A stretch of DNA of 64,000 nt. Source: Rathayibacter sp. VKM Ac-2856. Lineage in GTDB: Bacteria > Actinomycetota > Actinomycetes > Actinomycetales > Microbacteriaceae. Both the position numbers and the translations under genes were made by a program. Position 1 is the first letter of the stretch. Each line of letters opens with the position of its first letter. Positions 26,379 through 35,422 of the stretch are shown one piece after another. The notes under the pieces are model-generated. The model saw only the letters and a list, made by a program, of their open reading frames with translations. It did not search any database and was not told the DNA's origin. The stretch lies in assembly GCF_013205055.1 (NCBI RefSeq), contig NZ_JABMLF010000002.1, positions 124,001-188,000 of the forward strand, given 5' to 3'.

Positions 26379-28187
26379 TCAGCGCTCGCCGACCTTGTCC
26401 GGTGCGAGCTCCTCGATGGTGATCGCGGCGTTGATCAGCGCGAGGTGGCTGAGGCCCTGCGGCAGGTTGCCCCAGAAGGCGAGGTCGTCGGCGGCCACCA
26501 TCTCGGACATGATGCCGACGTCGTTCGGCACCGTCTCGACCAGCTCGTCCATCAGCGCGATCGCCTCGTCGTGCCGGCCGACGCAGGCGAGTGCGCCGGC
26601 GAGCCAGAACGAGCACGCGACGAACGGGTGCTCCTCCGCCTCCATGCCGGAGTAGCGGAACAGCAGCGCGCCCCGCCCCAGCTCCTTCACGAGCGCGTCG
26701 ATCGTGGAGACCATCCGCTCGCCCCGCTCGTAGCCGCTGGGCGCGTGCAGCAGCACCGAGGCGTCCAGCTCCTCGGAGCCCGGGTACATCACGTAGGAGC
26801 CGAGCTCCTCGGACCAGCAGTTCTCCTCGATCCAGTCGCGGATGCGGTCGCGCTCGAAGCGCCAGCGGTCGGGGCTGCCCGCCACCTGGCCGAGCTCGGC
26901 GAGGTGCACGGCGGCGTCGAGCGCCTGCCAGCAGCCCATCTTCGACGAGGTGTAGTGCTGCTCCTCCTCGAGCTCCCACATGCCGGCGTCGCGGTTGCGC
27001 CAGAGGTCGCAGGTGGTGTCCGCGACGCGGGCGAGCAGGCGCCCGGTCTCGATGTCGAGGACGTTGCCCTCGTCGACGTAGATGCGGCAGATGTCGAAGA
27101 GGTCGCCGAAGACGCCGAGCTGGAGCTGGTTCTGCGCGCCGTTGCCGGCGACGACCGGGCCGATCCCCGCGTAGCCGGGGACGTCGTACTCGGACAGCTC
27201 GGTCGGCAGCGAGCCGTCGAGGCCGTAGAAGATGTGCAGGTCGGGGCCGTGCTCCTTGATCGTGCGCAGGAGCCAGGACAGCGCGGCGTGCGTCTCCTCC
27301 CGCAGCCCGAAGCGGACCAGCGCGTGCGCCGTGTACGCGGCGTCGCGCACCCAGGCGAAGCGGTAGTCCCAGTTCTTGCCGCCGTTGGGCGACTCGGGGA
27401 GGGAGGTGGTGGCCGCCGCGGCGATCGCGCCGGTGGGCGAGTAGATCAGCAGCTTCAAGGCGAGGGCGCTGCGCTGGACCGCGCCGGCCCACGGACCGTC
27501 GTAGGAGAACTCGTCGGACCAGGACTGCCAGCTGGCGATCGTGCGGTCGATGCCGCGGTCGACGTTCACCGCGTCGGGGAAGTGCAGGGGCTCGTCGTGC
27601 GTCGCCGAGACGACCAGCACGTGCCGGCCGCCGCCCGCGGTCGCGACGAAGGTGCCGGCCAGCTCGTCGCCGGCTCCGGAGGGCGCCGAGTCGTCGGCCG
27701 GGCCGTGGTCCTTGCCGGTGACGCCGATGGTGATGTCGCCCGCGCGGATCAGCGAGCGGCCGTCGGCGTTCTGGATCCACGGCGAGAAGGTGCCGAGGCC
27801 GGTGCCGGGGCGGACGACCCAGTGCATCCGCACCTCGCCCTCGGTGCACTCGATCCGGCGGGCCAGCTCGGCCCACGGGAGGCGGCCGGCGATGCCCGTC
27901 ACGAGCGCGTCGGTCACCGTGACGGTGCCGGACTCGGTGGTGAAGGTCGTCTCGAGGACGTTCGTGTCGTTCACGTAGCGACGCGAGGTCTCCGCGGGCT
28001 CGTCGGGTGCCAGCTCGATGCAGCCGCCGGTCTTCGCGTCGACCAGCGCCGCGAACGCGGGGATCGAGCCGAGATCGGGGACGGGCAGCCAGTCGACGCT
28101 GCCGTCGCTCGCGATCAGGGCGACCGTGCGGCCGTCGCCGATCGCCGCGTAGTCGCGCAGGGGCCTGGTCGCTCGGGGTTCCGCCAT
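26379..28187 (-). CDS. GH15 glucoamylase/trehalase family protein
   Basis: 602 residues. The N-terminal beta-sandwich (IGDGRTVALIASDGSVDWLPVPDLGSIPAFAAL) is followed by an (alpha/alpha)6 barrel with NWDYRFAWVRDAAYTAHAL and a second acidic segment ENCWSEELGSY, as in bacterial GH15 enzymes that release glucose from alpha-glucans or trehalose. No signal peptide, so it acts in the cytoplasm. -10 TAGCGT (minus strand 28194-28199), 6 nt before the ATG, indicates a leaderless transcript. Trehalase activity is common among actinobacterial members of this length but is not proven by sequence. Confidence 0.9.
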   Translation of the reverse strand: MAEPRATRPLRDYAAIGDGRTVALIASDGSVDWLPVPDLGSIPAFAALVDAKTGGCIELAPDEPAETSRRYVNDTNVLETTFTTESGTVTVTDALVTGIAGRLPWAELARRIECTEGEVRMHWVVRPGTGLGTFSPWIQNADGRSLIRAGDITIGVTGKDHGPADDSAPSGAGDELAGTFVATAGGGRHVLVVSATHDEPLHFPDAVNVDRGIDRTIASWQSWSDEFSYDGPWAGAVQRSALALKLLIYSPTGAIAAAATTSLPESPNGGKNWDYRFAWVRDAAYTAHALVRFGLREETHAALSWLLRTIKEHGPDLHIFYGLDGSLPTELSEYDVPGYAGIGPVVAGNGAQNQLQLGVFGDLFDICRIYVDEGNVLDIETGRLLARVADTTCDLWRNRDAGMWELEEEQHYTSSKMGCWQALDAAVHLAELGQVAGSPDRWRFERDRIRDWIEENCWSEELGSYVMYPGSEELDASVLLHAPSGYERGERMVSTIDALVKELGRGALLFRYSGMEAEEHPFVACSFWLAGALACVGRHDEAIALMDELVETVPNDVGIMSEMVAADDLAFWGNLPQGLSHLALINAAITIEELAPDKVGER

Positions 28188-28270
28188 GCCCTCACGCTAT
28201 GCGGCGCGCGGGTCGTCGGCTCGGGCTTGCGAGGGCGCCCCCTTCCCGGTACCGCGGGCGCCGGACGGGC

Positions 28271-29194
28271 TCAGGTGGCCGCGACGCCGCCGTAGGCCTG
28301 CATGCGCTCGGTGAACTCGGCGCGGTCGCCCTCCTCGAGGAGGCTGTTGGCGTAGCCGGCGAGGAACGCTCCGCTGTCCGGCGGGGTGATCCCGACGTCG
28401 TCCAGCATCCGCTCGACGTCGCCCGTGCTGTCGGCACCGAGATCGACCAGGCCGATCTCGATCGCGGGCACGTTCTCGACGGTGGAGTACGCGGTGACGA
28501 TCCACAGGGCCGCGCCCGCCTCCTCGTCGCTGAGGTCGCCCTCGTACTCGTAGCCGACCTCCGACCACTCGGCCGGAGTGTCGGCGACGTCGACGGCGTC
28601 GAAGCCCAGCGGGGCGACCGCGGCGGTGAAGACGTCCACCACGGCCTGCTTCGCGGCGTCGCCGCCGAGGTCGGCGTCGGCGTAGCTGGTCGCCGAGATG
28701 TAGTCGTAGAGGAGCGACGGGCCGCCGTAGCCGTTCTCGGAGCGCTCGTAGTACTCGTCGTCCGCGGAGGTCCAGCCGTCGAGGACGGTCGACTCGATGG
28801 CGGAGACGGCGGCCTCGGACTGCGCGATCGCGGCCTCGGCCGACGGCTGCGCCAGCAGGAGGGCGGCGTCGCCGTCCTGGTAGCCGGGGTAGTCGTAGAG
28901 GGGGTCGGTCGAGTCGCCGCTGCCCGGCTGGTCGCTCTCGCCGCCGAACGGCTCGTCGGTGAAGCCGGGAGCCGAGGTCGGCAGGGCGTCGGCGCCCGCA
29001 TCGATCGCGGTGCCGATGCCGAGCGCGAGCAGAGTGCCGAGGACGCCGGTGTAGACGACGCCGACGACGATGCTCGTGCCGAGGGCGATCCAGCCGCCGG
29101 TGCCGAGCGGCCGGTGCGGCTGCGCTCCGGGAGCACCGGGCGGGACCGCGGGGGGCGGGCTCATCGGCGGCGGGCTCACGGGTACCTGGCTCAT
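28271..29194 (-). CDS. Hypothetical single-pass membrane protein
   Basis: 307 residues. A Pro-rich cytoplasmic N-terminus (VSPPPMSPPPAVPPG) leads to one hydrophobic segment (about 34-64), then an acidic, Tyr- and Asp-rich extracytoplasmic domain of about 240 residues with no cysteines. No known domain was recognised. The ggaggg ribosome-binding site supports the ATG at 29194. It is 83 nt upstream of the GH15 gene on the same strand and divergent from menC. Confidence 0.75.
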   Translation of the reverse strand: MSQVPVSPPPMSPPPAVPPGAPGAQPHRPLGTGGWIALGTSIVVGVVYTGVLGTLLALGIGTAIDAGADALPTSAPGFTDEPFGGESDQPGSGDSTDPLYDYPGYQDGDAALLLAQPSAEAAIAQSEAAVSAIESTVLDGWTSADDEYYERSENGYGGPSLLYDYISATSYADADLGGDAAKQAVVDVFTAAVAPLGFDAVDVADTPAEWSEVGYEYEGDLSDEEAGAALWIVTAYSTVENVPAIEIGLVDLGADSTGDVERMLDDVGITPPDSGAFLAGYANSLLEEGDRAEFTERMQAYGGVAAT

Positions 29195-29372
29195 CGCATC
29201 CCTCCGGGGTCGAGCGTCGTCGACGCCAGTCTCGCACGCGCCGCACCGCGGGTCGTCGGCGCCGGATCGCTGCAGGGCCGCGGGAGGCGACGGTGCGGCG
29301 CCTGCGGTTTCCGGGGACAGGACAGGACGTCGGCCGTGCCGGTCGGGGCGCGCGGCGGAGGATGATGGCGGG

Positions 29373-30416
29373 ATGGACGACGTCGTGCCTTCTGCTCCCC
29401 TTCCCGCTGCTGCCCTTCCCGCTGCTGCGCCGCTCTCCGCGGCGCTGCCCTCCCTCGGCGAGGTCGACGCGGGGCTCCGGGTCGTCGCGCTGCCGCTGCG
29501 CACGCGCTTCCGCGGGGTCGACCACCGCGAGATCGCCCTGGTGCGCGGACCGGAGGGCTGGACCGAGTTCTCGCCGTTCCTCGAGTACGGGCCCGCGGAG
29601 TCCGCCGCCTGGCTGCGCGCCGCGCTCGACTACGGCTGGAGCGAGCAGCCGGCGCCGCTGCGCGACCGCATCCCCGTGAATGCGACCGTGCCCGCCGTCG
29701 AGCCGGCCGAGGTCGCCGCGATCCTCGAGAGCTACCACGGCTGCCGCACCGCCAAGGTGAAGGTGGCCGAGCGGGGGCAGACCCTCGCCGACGACGTCGC
29801 GCGGGTCGCCGAGGTGCGGCGGATCCTCGGCCCGGAGGGGCGCATCCGGATCGATGCGAACGGCGGCTGGAACGTGGACGAGGCCGAGCACGCGGTGCAC
29901 GCGCTCGCGGGCTCCGACCTCGAGTACGTGGAGCAGCCGTGCGCGAGCGTCGACGAGCTCGCCGATCTGCGCCGACGCGTGAAGTGGATGGGGATCCCCG
30001 TCGCCGCCGACGAGAGCGTGCGGAAGGCCGCGGATCCGCTCGCCGTCGCGCGCGCGGGCGCCGCGGACCTCCTCGTGGTCAAGGCCCAGCCGCTCGGCGG
30101 CGTGCGGCGCGCGCTCGACCTCGTCGCCGAGGCGGGACTGCCCGCCGTGGTCTCCAGCGCCCTCGACAGCTCGGTCGGGCTGGCGATGGGAGCGGCGCTC
30201 GCCGCGGCGCTGCCCGAGCTGCCCTACGACTGCGGGCTCGGCACGGCGTCGCTGCTCGCCGCCGACGTCACCGAGCGGCCGCTGCGGCCCGTCGACGGGG
30301 CGATCCCGGTCGAGCGGGTCGAGGTGTCGGAGGCGCTGCTGCTGCGGCACGCCGTCGCTCCGGAGCGGCTGGAGTGGTGGCGGGCGCGCCTCCGCGAGAC
30401 GTGGGCGCTGCTCTGA
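29373..30416 (+). CDS. menC: o-succinylbenzoate synthase
   Basis: 347 residues of the enolase superfamily. Visible catalytic elements: KVKVAE (second Lys is the general base), DANGGW, EYVEQP and ADESVRK with the later LVVKAQPLGGV lysine. It dehydrates SHCHC to o-succinylbenzoate. The N-terminus starts with an Ala/Pro/Leu-rich stretch of about 25 residues before the fold, so a later start is possible. It completes the F, D, C, E, B, A and G set; menH is not seen in the window. Confidence 0.92.
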   Translation: MDDVVPSAPLPAAALPAAAPLSAALPSLGEVDAGLRVVALPLRTRFRGVDHREIALVRGPEGWTEFSPFLEYGPAESAAWLRAALDYGWSEQPAPLRDRIPVNATVPAVEPAEVAAILESYHGCRTAKVKVAERGQTLADDVARVAEVRRILGPEGRIRIDANGGWNVDEAEHAVHALAGSDLEYVEQPCASVDELADLRRRVKWMGIPVAADESVRKAADPLAVARAGAADLLVVKAQPLGGVRRALDLVAEAGLPAVVSSALDSSVGLAMGAALAAALPELPYDCGLGTASLLAADVTERPLRPVDGAIPVERVEVSEALLLRHAVAPERLEWWRARLRETWALL

Positions 30417-30458
30417 GCCCGGGCCCCTCCCGTGCGGGGTCCAGGCGGCCTCGGCGGA

Positions 30459-31412
30459 TCAGGCGGGCGGCGCGAGCACCGAGATGACGGCGGAGTCGTC
30501 CGCCGCAGCGAGGCCCTGCGCCGCACCGAGCAGGAAGAGCTGCTCCGCCGCGGCGGCGACCGGAGTCGCGAGGCCGGCGCCGCGCGCGGCCGTGGTGACG
30601 ATGCCGAGGTCCTTGACGAAGATGTCGAGGCGGCTGAGCACCTCCGCTCCGCCCTCCTCGCCCGCCTGCAGCATCCGCGGGCCGCGGTTGCCGAGCATGA
30701 AGGAGCCGGCGGCTCCGGCCGAGAGCGTCTCGAGCGTGGCCGCCGGGTCGAGGCCGAGCTTCGCGGCCAGCGCCAGCGCCTCCGCCCCGGCCGCGATGTG
30801 CACGCCGCAGAGCAGCTGGTTCACCGTCTTGAACGCCTGACCGTCGCCCGGGCGGTCGCCGATGACGCTGAGCGTCGAGGCGAGCAGGTCGAGGACGGGG
30901 CGCGCCTGCTCTCGTGCCGCGGGGGTGGCGCCGACGACGATCAGCAGGTCGCCCTCCCCCGCGCGCACCGGGCCGCCGCTGAGCGGGGCGTCGACGAGCT
31001 CGACGCCGTGCTCGGCGAGCGCCGCAGCCACGTCGATCACGTCGGTGATGCCGACCGTGCTGGTCATGATGACCACCGAGCCGGGACGCAGTGCGGTGGC
31101 TATCCCCTCCGAGTCGGCGCCGCCGAAGAGCACCTCGCGCAGCTGCGCGCTGTTGCGCACGGCCAGGAGCGTCGCGTCGGCGCCGTCGACCGCCTCGCGG
31201 GCCGAGCCGAACGGCGTGATGCCCGCCTCGCGGGCGAGCTCCAGGCGCGGCTCGGCGATGTCGAAGCCGTGCACGGTCAGCGCGCCGGCCAGACGGGTGG
31301 CCATCGGCAGGCCCATCGCGCCGAGTCCGAGGACGGCGACGGTGTAGTCCCGCGCGGGTGCCGTGTCGGCGGCGGTGGCGGCGGGATCGGGAGTGGCGTC
31401 GGCAGTGGTCAC
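30459..31412 (-). CDS. ltnD: 3-hydroxyacid dehydrogenase, L-threonate type
   Basis: 317 residues from a GTG at 31412 with a ggagga ribosome-binding site. NAD-binding GLGAMGLPMA at about 28-37, substrate-site DAPLSGGP, catalytic Lys in GDGQAFKTVNQLL. This beta-hydroxyacid dehydrogenase family includes tartronate semialdehyde reductase and L-threonate dehydrogenase (LtnD). The LtnD call rests on the adjacent four-carbon acid sugar kinase 40 nt upstream, the usual partner. The product would be 2-oxo-tetronate. Confidence 0.8.
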   Translation of the reverse strand: MTTADATPDPAATAADTAPARDYTVAVLGLGAMGLPMATRLAGALTVHGFDIAEPRLELAREAGITPFGSAREAVDGADATLLAVRNSAQLREVLFGGADSEGIATALRPGSVVIMTSTVGITDVIDVAAALAEHGVELVDAPLSGGPVRAGEGDLLIVVGATPAAREQARPVLDLLASTLSVIGDRPGDGQAFKTVNQLLCGVHIAAGAEALALAAKLGLDPAATLETLSAGAAGSFMLGNRGPRMLQAGEEGGAEVLSRLDIFVKDLGIVTTAARGAGLATPVAAAAEQLFLLGAAQGLAAADDSAVISVLAPPA

Positions 31413-31452
31413 GGGGTCCTCCAGGGGATCGGGGCGGGTGCGGGGTGCGCGG

Positions 31453-32880
31453 TCAGAGCGCGGGAGAGCGGAGCGTCGCGGCGACCTGCGCGAGCGACTC
31501 GTCGTCACCGACGTTGCCGGCGAAGACGATGTAGGGGATGCCGGCGGCGGGGCCCTCGACCGGCTCCCAGAGCGAGACGAGGCCGGGCAGCATCGGTCCG
31601 CGGACGATCGCGCGGCGGATGCCGAGGCCCTTCGAGGCGACGTCGCTCGAGGTGATGCCGCCCTTCGCGATGACGAACCGCGGGCGGGTGCGCGCGAGGA
31701 CGCCCTGCACCACGGCGACGACGGCCGCCGAGACGCGGCGCGAGATGTCGAGGCTCTCCTGCGGGTCGTCGGTGCGACGGAGGGAGCGGCTGGTGTGCAC
31801 CGCGACGTCGCCCTCCGCGAGGGCAGCGGCCGCCTCCTCGATCAGCTCCGCCAGGTGCGCGGGCGCGCGCTCGGGATCCACGGCGCGGTCGACGTCGATC
31901 TCGAGCGTCGCCCGGAGCGAGCCGGTCGCCGCGAGGCGCTCGAGCTGCCGCGAGGTCAGTCCGACGTGCGAGCCGACGACGATCAGGCCGCCGCGCGCGC
32001 GCTCGTCGGCGCCCGCCGTGCTCGGGAACACCTCGTCCGCCGTCAGCGGCGGGTGCACCTCCTGGCCGATGCGCGCCCGGACGAACGGCGGGCCGACGCG
32101 GTAGAGCACCCGCAGGCCCGACTCCTCCGCCTGCGCAAGCCCCAGCGACAGCAGGCGCAGATCGTCCTCGGTGACCGCGTCGACGACCACCGGCACGCCG
32201 CCGCGGAGCGGGGCGAGCACTGCAGCGACGGCGTCGGCGCCCACACGGATCGTGCCGAGGTCGAGGGCGACGACCCGGTCGGCCGGCCACTGCCCGCCGG
32301 TCTTCTCCTCGACCCACTCGCGAAGATCGGAGTGCGCGTAGCCGAAGGTCGAATCGCGGGCGAACTCCGTCTCGGCGACCGGCTGGAGGCCCTCGTCGCC
32401 GCGCATGTAGTGGACGCCGCCGATGGTGACCCGGCCTGCGTCAGGGAAGGCGGGCACGAGGAGGACGACGTCGACCGCGCCGTCGAGGGCGGCGGTGATC
32501 GTGTCGGTCTCGAGCGGGAAGTGCCCGCGGAGCGTCGAGTCGCCGCGGCTGACGAACGCGACCGGCACGTCGAGCTCGCGGGCGGCGGCGAGCGCGCTCG
32601 CGACGATCTCCCGGTTGCGCCCGGCGGCGTCCTCGGGCGCGAGGCTCCGGGTGTTGCTGAGGACGTACACGGCGGGGGCGCCGGTGGCGAGCGCCCAGCG
32701 GAGGTCCTCCTCCGCCCAGCTCGTGAGGACCGGCAGGTCGGCGACGGACTGCGTGCCGGTGGGGTCGTCGTCCAGCACCACGAGCACCGGCGTGCGGGCG
32801 GTGCGCGTGCGGGCCACGGCGGCGGCCTCGACCGGCACCTGCGCGGGGTGCTGCTGCAGCAGCGTCGTCTCCGAAATCAC
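31453..32880 (-). CDS. otnK: Four-carbon acid sugar kinase
   Basis: 475 residues from a GTG at 32880 with an aaggag ribosome-binding site. VLDDDPTGTQSVADLPVLT at the N-terminus and SRGDSTLRGHFPLE define the N-terminal DUF1570/DUF1537-type substrate domain; the C-terminal domain has the nucleotide-binding IAKGGITSSDVASKGL. Enzymes of this family phosphorylate 3-oxo-tetronate or D-threonate at C4. It is probably the first gene of an operon with the dehydrogenase. The aldolase (otnC) and isomerase (otnI) of the known pathway are not in the window. Confidence 0.88.
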   Translation of the reverse strand: MISETTLLQQHPAQVPVEAAAVARTRTARTPVLVVLDDDPTGTQSVADLPVLTSWAEEDLRWALATGAPAVYVLSNTRSLAPEDAAGRNREIVASALAAARELDVPVAFVSRGDSTLRGHFPLETDTITAALDGAVDVVLLVPAFPDAGRVTIGGVHYMRGDEGLQPVAETEFARDSTFGYAHSDLREWVEEKTGGQWPADRVVALDLGTIRVGADAVAAVLAPLRGGVPVVVDAVTEDDLRLLSLGLAQAEESGLRVLYRVGPPFVRARIGQEVHPPLTADEVFPSTAGADERARGGLIVVGSHVGLTSRQLERLAATGSLRATLEIDVDRAVDPERAPAHLAELIEEAAAALAEGDVAVHTSRSLRRTDDPQESLDISRRVSAAVVAVVQGVLARTRPRFVIAKGGITSSDVASKGLGIRRAIVRGPMLPGLVSLWEPVEGPAAGIPYIVFAGNVGDDESLAQVAATLRSPAL

Positions 32881-32900
32881 CGGTACTCCTTCGTCCTGGG

Positions 32901-32916
32901 GTATCAGATATCTTAC
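32901..32916. promoter_or_regulatory. Candidate operator before otnK
   Basis: gtatcagatatcttac is an AT-rich, partly palindromic site around the self-complementary core agatatct, 20 nt before the otnK start. It is unlike the surrounding GC-rich DNA. A GntR/FCD regulator gene lies 0.55 kb upstream and is the obvious candidate to bind it. Confidence 0.4.
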
Positions 32917-32977
32917 AAGTACCGGAGCCGCGCCGGAAGAGGCCGCCGTCGGATCGAGCCGCCGTCGCCGCCTTCGT

Positions 32978-33406
32978 GCTGATCGAGCAGCGGAGCGGGC
33001 GCCCCCCCTCATGCTGATCGAGTAGCCCGCGAAGCGGCGTATCGAGATCCACCAGCGTCGTACGCCAGGTCTGCAGACCCCGCGCATGAGCGCGCCGGGT
33101 CTCGATACGCCCCTGCGGGGCTACTCGACCAGCATGCGAGCGAGGCGCCGACGGCTTCCGCCTTGCGGCCGCCGCCCCGTGCGGACCGAAGAAGCCGCGC
33201 GGCTGATGCCGACCGAGGACCCGTGCACCCCAGGCCGACCGAGGACTGAAGCGCCTGATGCCGACCGGAGAACCCGCGCACCACATGCTGATCGAGTAGC
33301 CCGCGCAGCGGGCGTATCGAGATCCACCGGCATCGGACGCCGGGCCTGCAGACCTCGCGTACGAGCGCGCGAGGTCTCGCCCCTGCGGGGCTACTCGACC
33401 AGCATG
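32978..33406. repeat. Cluster of extragenic palindromic elements
   Basis: The 552-nt gap between the otnK start and the gntR stop holds a decayed copy (about 32978-33000), reverse copies at 33010-33050 and 33284-33325, a forward copy at 33097-33136 and a truncated forward copy at 33371-33406 lacking the atac of ctcgatacg. The reverse copy at 33010 has lost one side of its stem. Between them, imperfect repeats of ctgatgccgaccg occur (33201-33265). No gene is visible. Confidence 0.85.
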
Positions 33407-33432
33407 GGCGGCCCGCTGGGTCGCGGCCGCGC

Positions 33433-34164
33433 CTACGCTCCGGCGGCGGAGCCGCCGGCCGGCTCCGCCGCGAGCACGTAGCGGCGCAGGTCCTCGGCCG
33501 TCTGCGCGATGTGGTCGGCCATCGCGGCGCGGGAGGCGTCGGCGTCGCCGGAGCGGACGGCCTCGAGCACGGCGCGGTGCTTGACGAGGGCGTTCTGCTG
33601 GATCCGCACGAGCGCGGAGGTCTGCTCGCGCTTCTCGCGCATCACCTTGGCCAGCGGCGCGAAGACGGCCGCGACGAAGACGTTGCCGGTGGCGGCGAGG
33701 ATGACGTCGTGGAAGGCGATGTCGGCGGCGACGAACGCGGCCAGGTCGCCGGCCTCGTGCGCGGCGGTCATCCGCTCGAGCTCCTCCTCCAGCCGGGCGA
33801 GGTCGGCGTCGGAGCGTCGGACCGCGGCGAGCGCCGAGGCGCCGGTCTCGATCATCTCGCGCACCTCGATCAGGTGCAGCGACGCGGCGGCGGAGTCGAC
33901 GCCCGACGCGGTCGCGCGCAGGATCGGCTCCAGATCGCTCCATCGGGCGACGGGATTGACCGTGCCGCGCTTGCCCCTCCGGGCGTCGATGACGTTGAGG
34001 CCCTGGAGTCGGCCGAGCGCCTCGCGCATGGTCGCCCGACTGACGTCGTGCGCGAGTGCGAGCTCGCCCTCGCTGGGCAGCTCGGAGCCGATCGGGATGC
34101 GGCCGGCGACGATCTCGTCGAGCAGCGCGTCGGCGACGGTCGAGACGAGGGACGGACGCGGCAC
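33433..34164 (-). CDS. GntR-family regulator, FadR/FCD type
   Basis: 243 residues from a GTG start. Winged HTH at about 5-70 (PSEGELALAHDVSRATMREALGRLQGLNVI) and an all-helical FCD ligand domain at about 90-230, with the metal-binding residues D and H in FHDVILAATGN and KHRAVLEAV. FCD regulators respond to small carboxylates or sugar acids and usually repress catabolic genes. The neighbouring otnK/ltnD pair (same strand, downstream) and the divergent nucleoside hydrolase are the likely targets. Confidence 0.9.
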   Translation of the reverse strand: MPRPSLVSTVADALLDEIVAGRIPIGSELPSEGELALAHDVSRATMREALGRLQGLNVIDARRGKRGTVNPVARWSDLEPILRATASGVDSAAASLHLIEVREMIETGASALAAVRRSDADLARLEEELERMTAAHEAGDLAAFVAADIAFHDVILAATGNVFVAAVFAPLAKVMREKREQTSALVRIQQNALVKHRAVLEAVRSGDADASRAAMADHIAQTAEDLRRYVLAAEPAGGSAAGA

Positions 34165-34313
34165 GGACCCCTCCTCGACTCGCGCGCCGGCCGGGCTGCG
34201 GGCGCTGGTTCAGGCTACCCGCGGTCGGGGCGGCGGCGCGGGAGGGCCAGAATGGTGGGTGCTCCGGCCGCCGATGCCCGCTGCATCCCCTCCCCTTCGA
34301 GCATCGGAGTCCC

Positions 34314-35267
34314 GTGACCGCACCCACCGTCCCCGTCTTCCTCGACTGCGACACCGGCATCGACGACTCGCTCGCCCTCGCCTACCTGCTCCGCTCGCCC
34401 CTCGCCGACCTCGTCGGCATCAGCACCGTCAGCGGCAACACCGACGCCCGCCAGGCCGCCGTCAACAGCCTCGGCCTCCTCGCCCTCGCGGGCCGCACCG
34501 ACATCCCCGTCGCCGTGGGCGCGCACGACTTCCTCGAGGAGCCCTACTCCGGCGGATCGCCGCACGTGCACGGCGAGAACGGCATCGGCGGCGTGCTGCT
34601 CCCCGCCGGCGCGGAGCCCGTCGACGAGGACCCGGCGGACCTGCTGCTCCGCCTCGCCCGCGAGCACGGGGGCGAGCTGCGGCTGGTCGCGATCGGCCCG
34701 CTGACGAATCTGGCGCTCGCGCTGCGGAAGCACCCCGAGCTGCCGTCGCTGCTGCACTCGGTCACCGTGATGGGCGGCGCGGGGCTCGCGCCGGGCAACG
34801 TGACCTCGGTCGCCGAGGCGAACATCTGGCACGACCCGGCCGCCGCGGCCGAGGTCGTCGCCGCGGACTGGGACCTCACGCTCGTCCCGCTCGACGTGAC
34901 GATGCGGCACCTCCTGGACGAGGAGCAGCGGGACGTCCTGATCCGCTCCGCCGACCCCCTCGCCTCGGCGATCGGGCACGCGCTGGACTACTACTTCGAC
35001 TTCTACGTCGGCCACTTCGGCGACCGGACGGCGGCGCTGCACGACCCGATGGCCGCCGCGATCGCCGTCGGCGCCCTCGAGCTCGCCTCCGCCCCGCGCG
35101 TCCACGTCGAGGTCGACGCCACCTCCGGCCCCGGCCGCGGCCAGACCCTCCCCGACCTCCGCGGCCTCTACCGCGACGTCCACCCCGAGGACGCCCGCAC
35201 CCGCTTCGTCCTCTCCCTCGCGGCCCCGTTCGCCCCCCACCTGATCGACGTGATCACCGGCGCCTGA
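34314..35267 (+). CDS. Nucleoside hydrolase
   Basis: 317 residues from the GTG at 34314. The calcium-binding DCDTGIDDS motif opens the protein (about 10-18), followed by GISTVSGN, GENGIGG and VTVMGGAG, and a C-terminal DPMAAAIAV. This is the inosine-uridine preferring nucleoside N-ribohydrolase (IUNH) family: it splits nucleosides to base and ribose in the cytoplasm. A HDPMA-type His (LHDPMA) is present. Substrate preference cannot be read. A longer in-frame extension upstream is antisense to gntR and was not used. Confidence 0.9.
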   Translation: MTAPTVPVFLDCDTGIDDSLALAYLLRSPLADLVGISTVSGNTDARQAAVNSLGLLALAGRTDIPVAVGAHDFLEEPYSGGSPHVHGENGIGGVLLPAGAEPVDEDPADLLLRLAREHGGELRLVAIGPLTNLALALRKHPELPSLLHSVTVMGGAGLAPGNVTSVAEANIWHDPAAAAEVVAADWDLTLVPLDVTMRHLLDEEQRDVLIRSADPLASAIGHALDYYFDFYVGHFGDRTAALHDPMAAAIAVGALELASAPRVHVEVDATSGPGRGQTLPDLRGLYRDVHPEDARTRFVLSLAAPFAPHLIDVITGA

Positions 35268-35422
35268 CCGGACCCGCTCCGCGCGGGGCATCGAGATCGG
35301 CGCCGCCCTCGAGCGGACGCGAACCGGGCCCTGCGCGGTGCGCGGAGCCCGCTCCGAGTCGAGTCGCGGCCCCGCGCGATCGCGCGCGCGCCTTCGCGTC
35401 GATCGGCCGCCCGCTCACCCGC

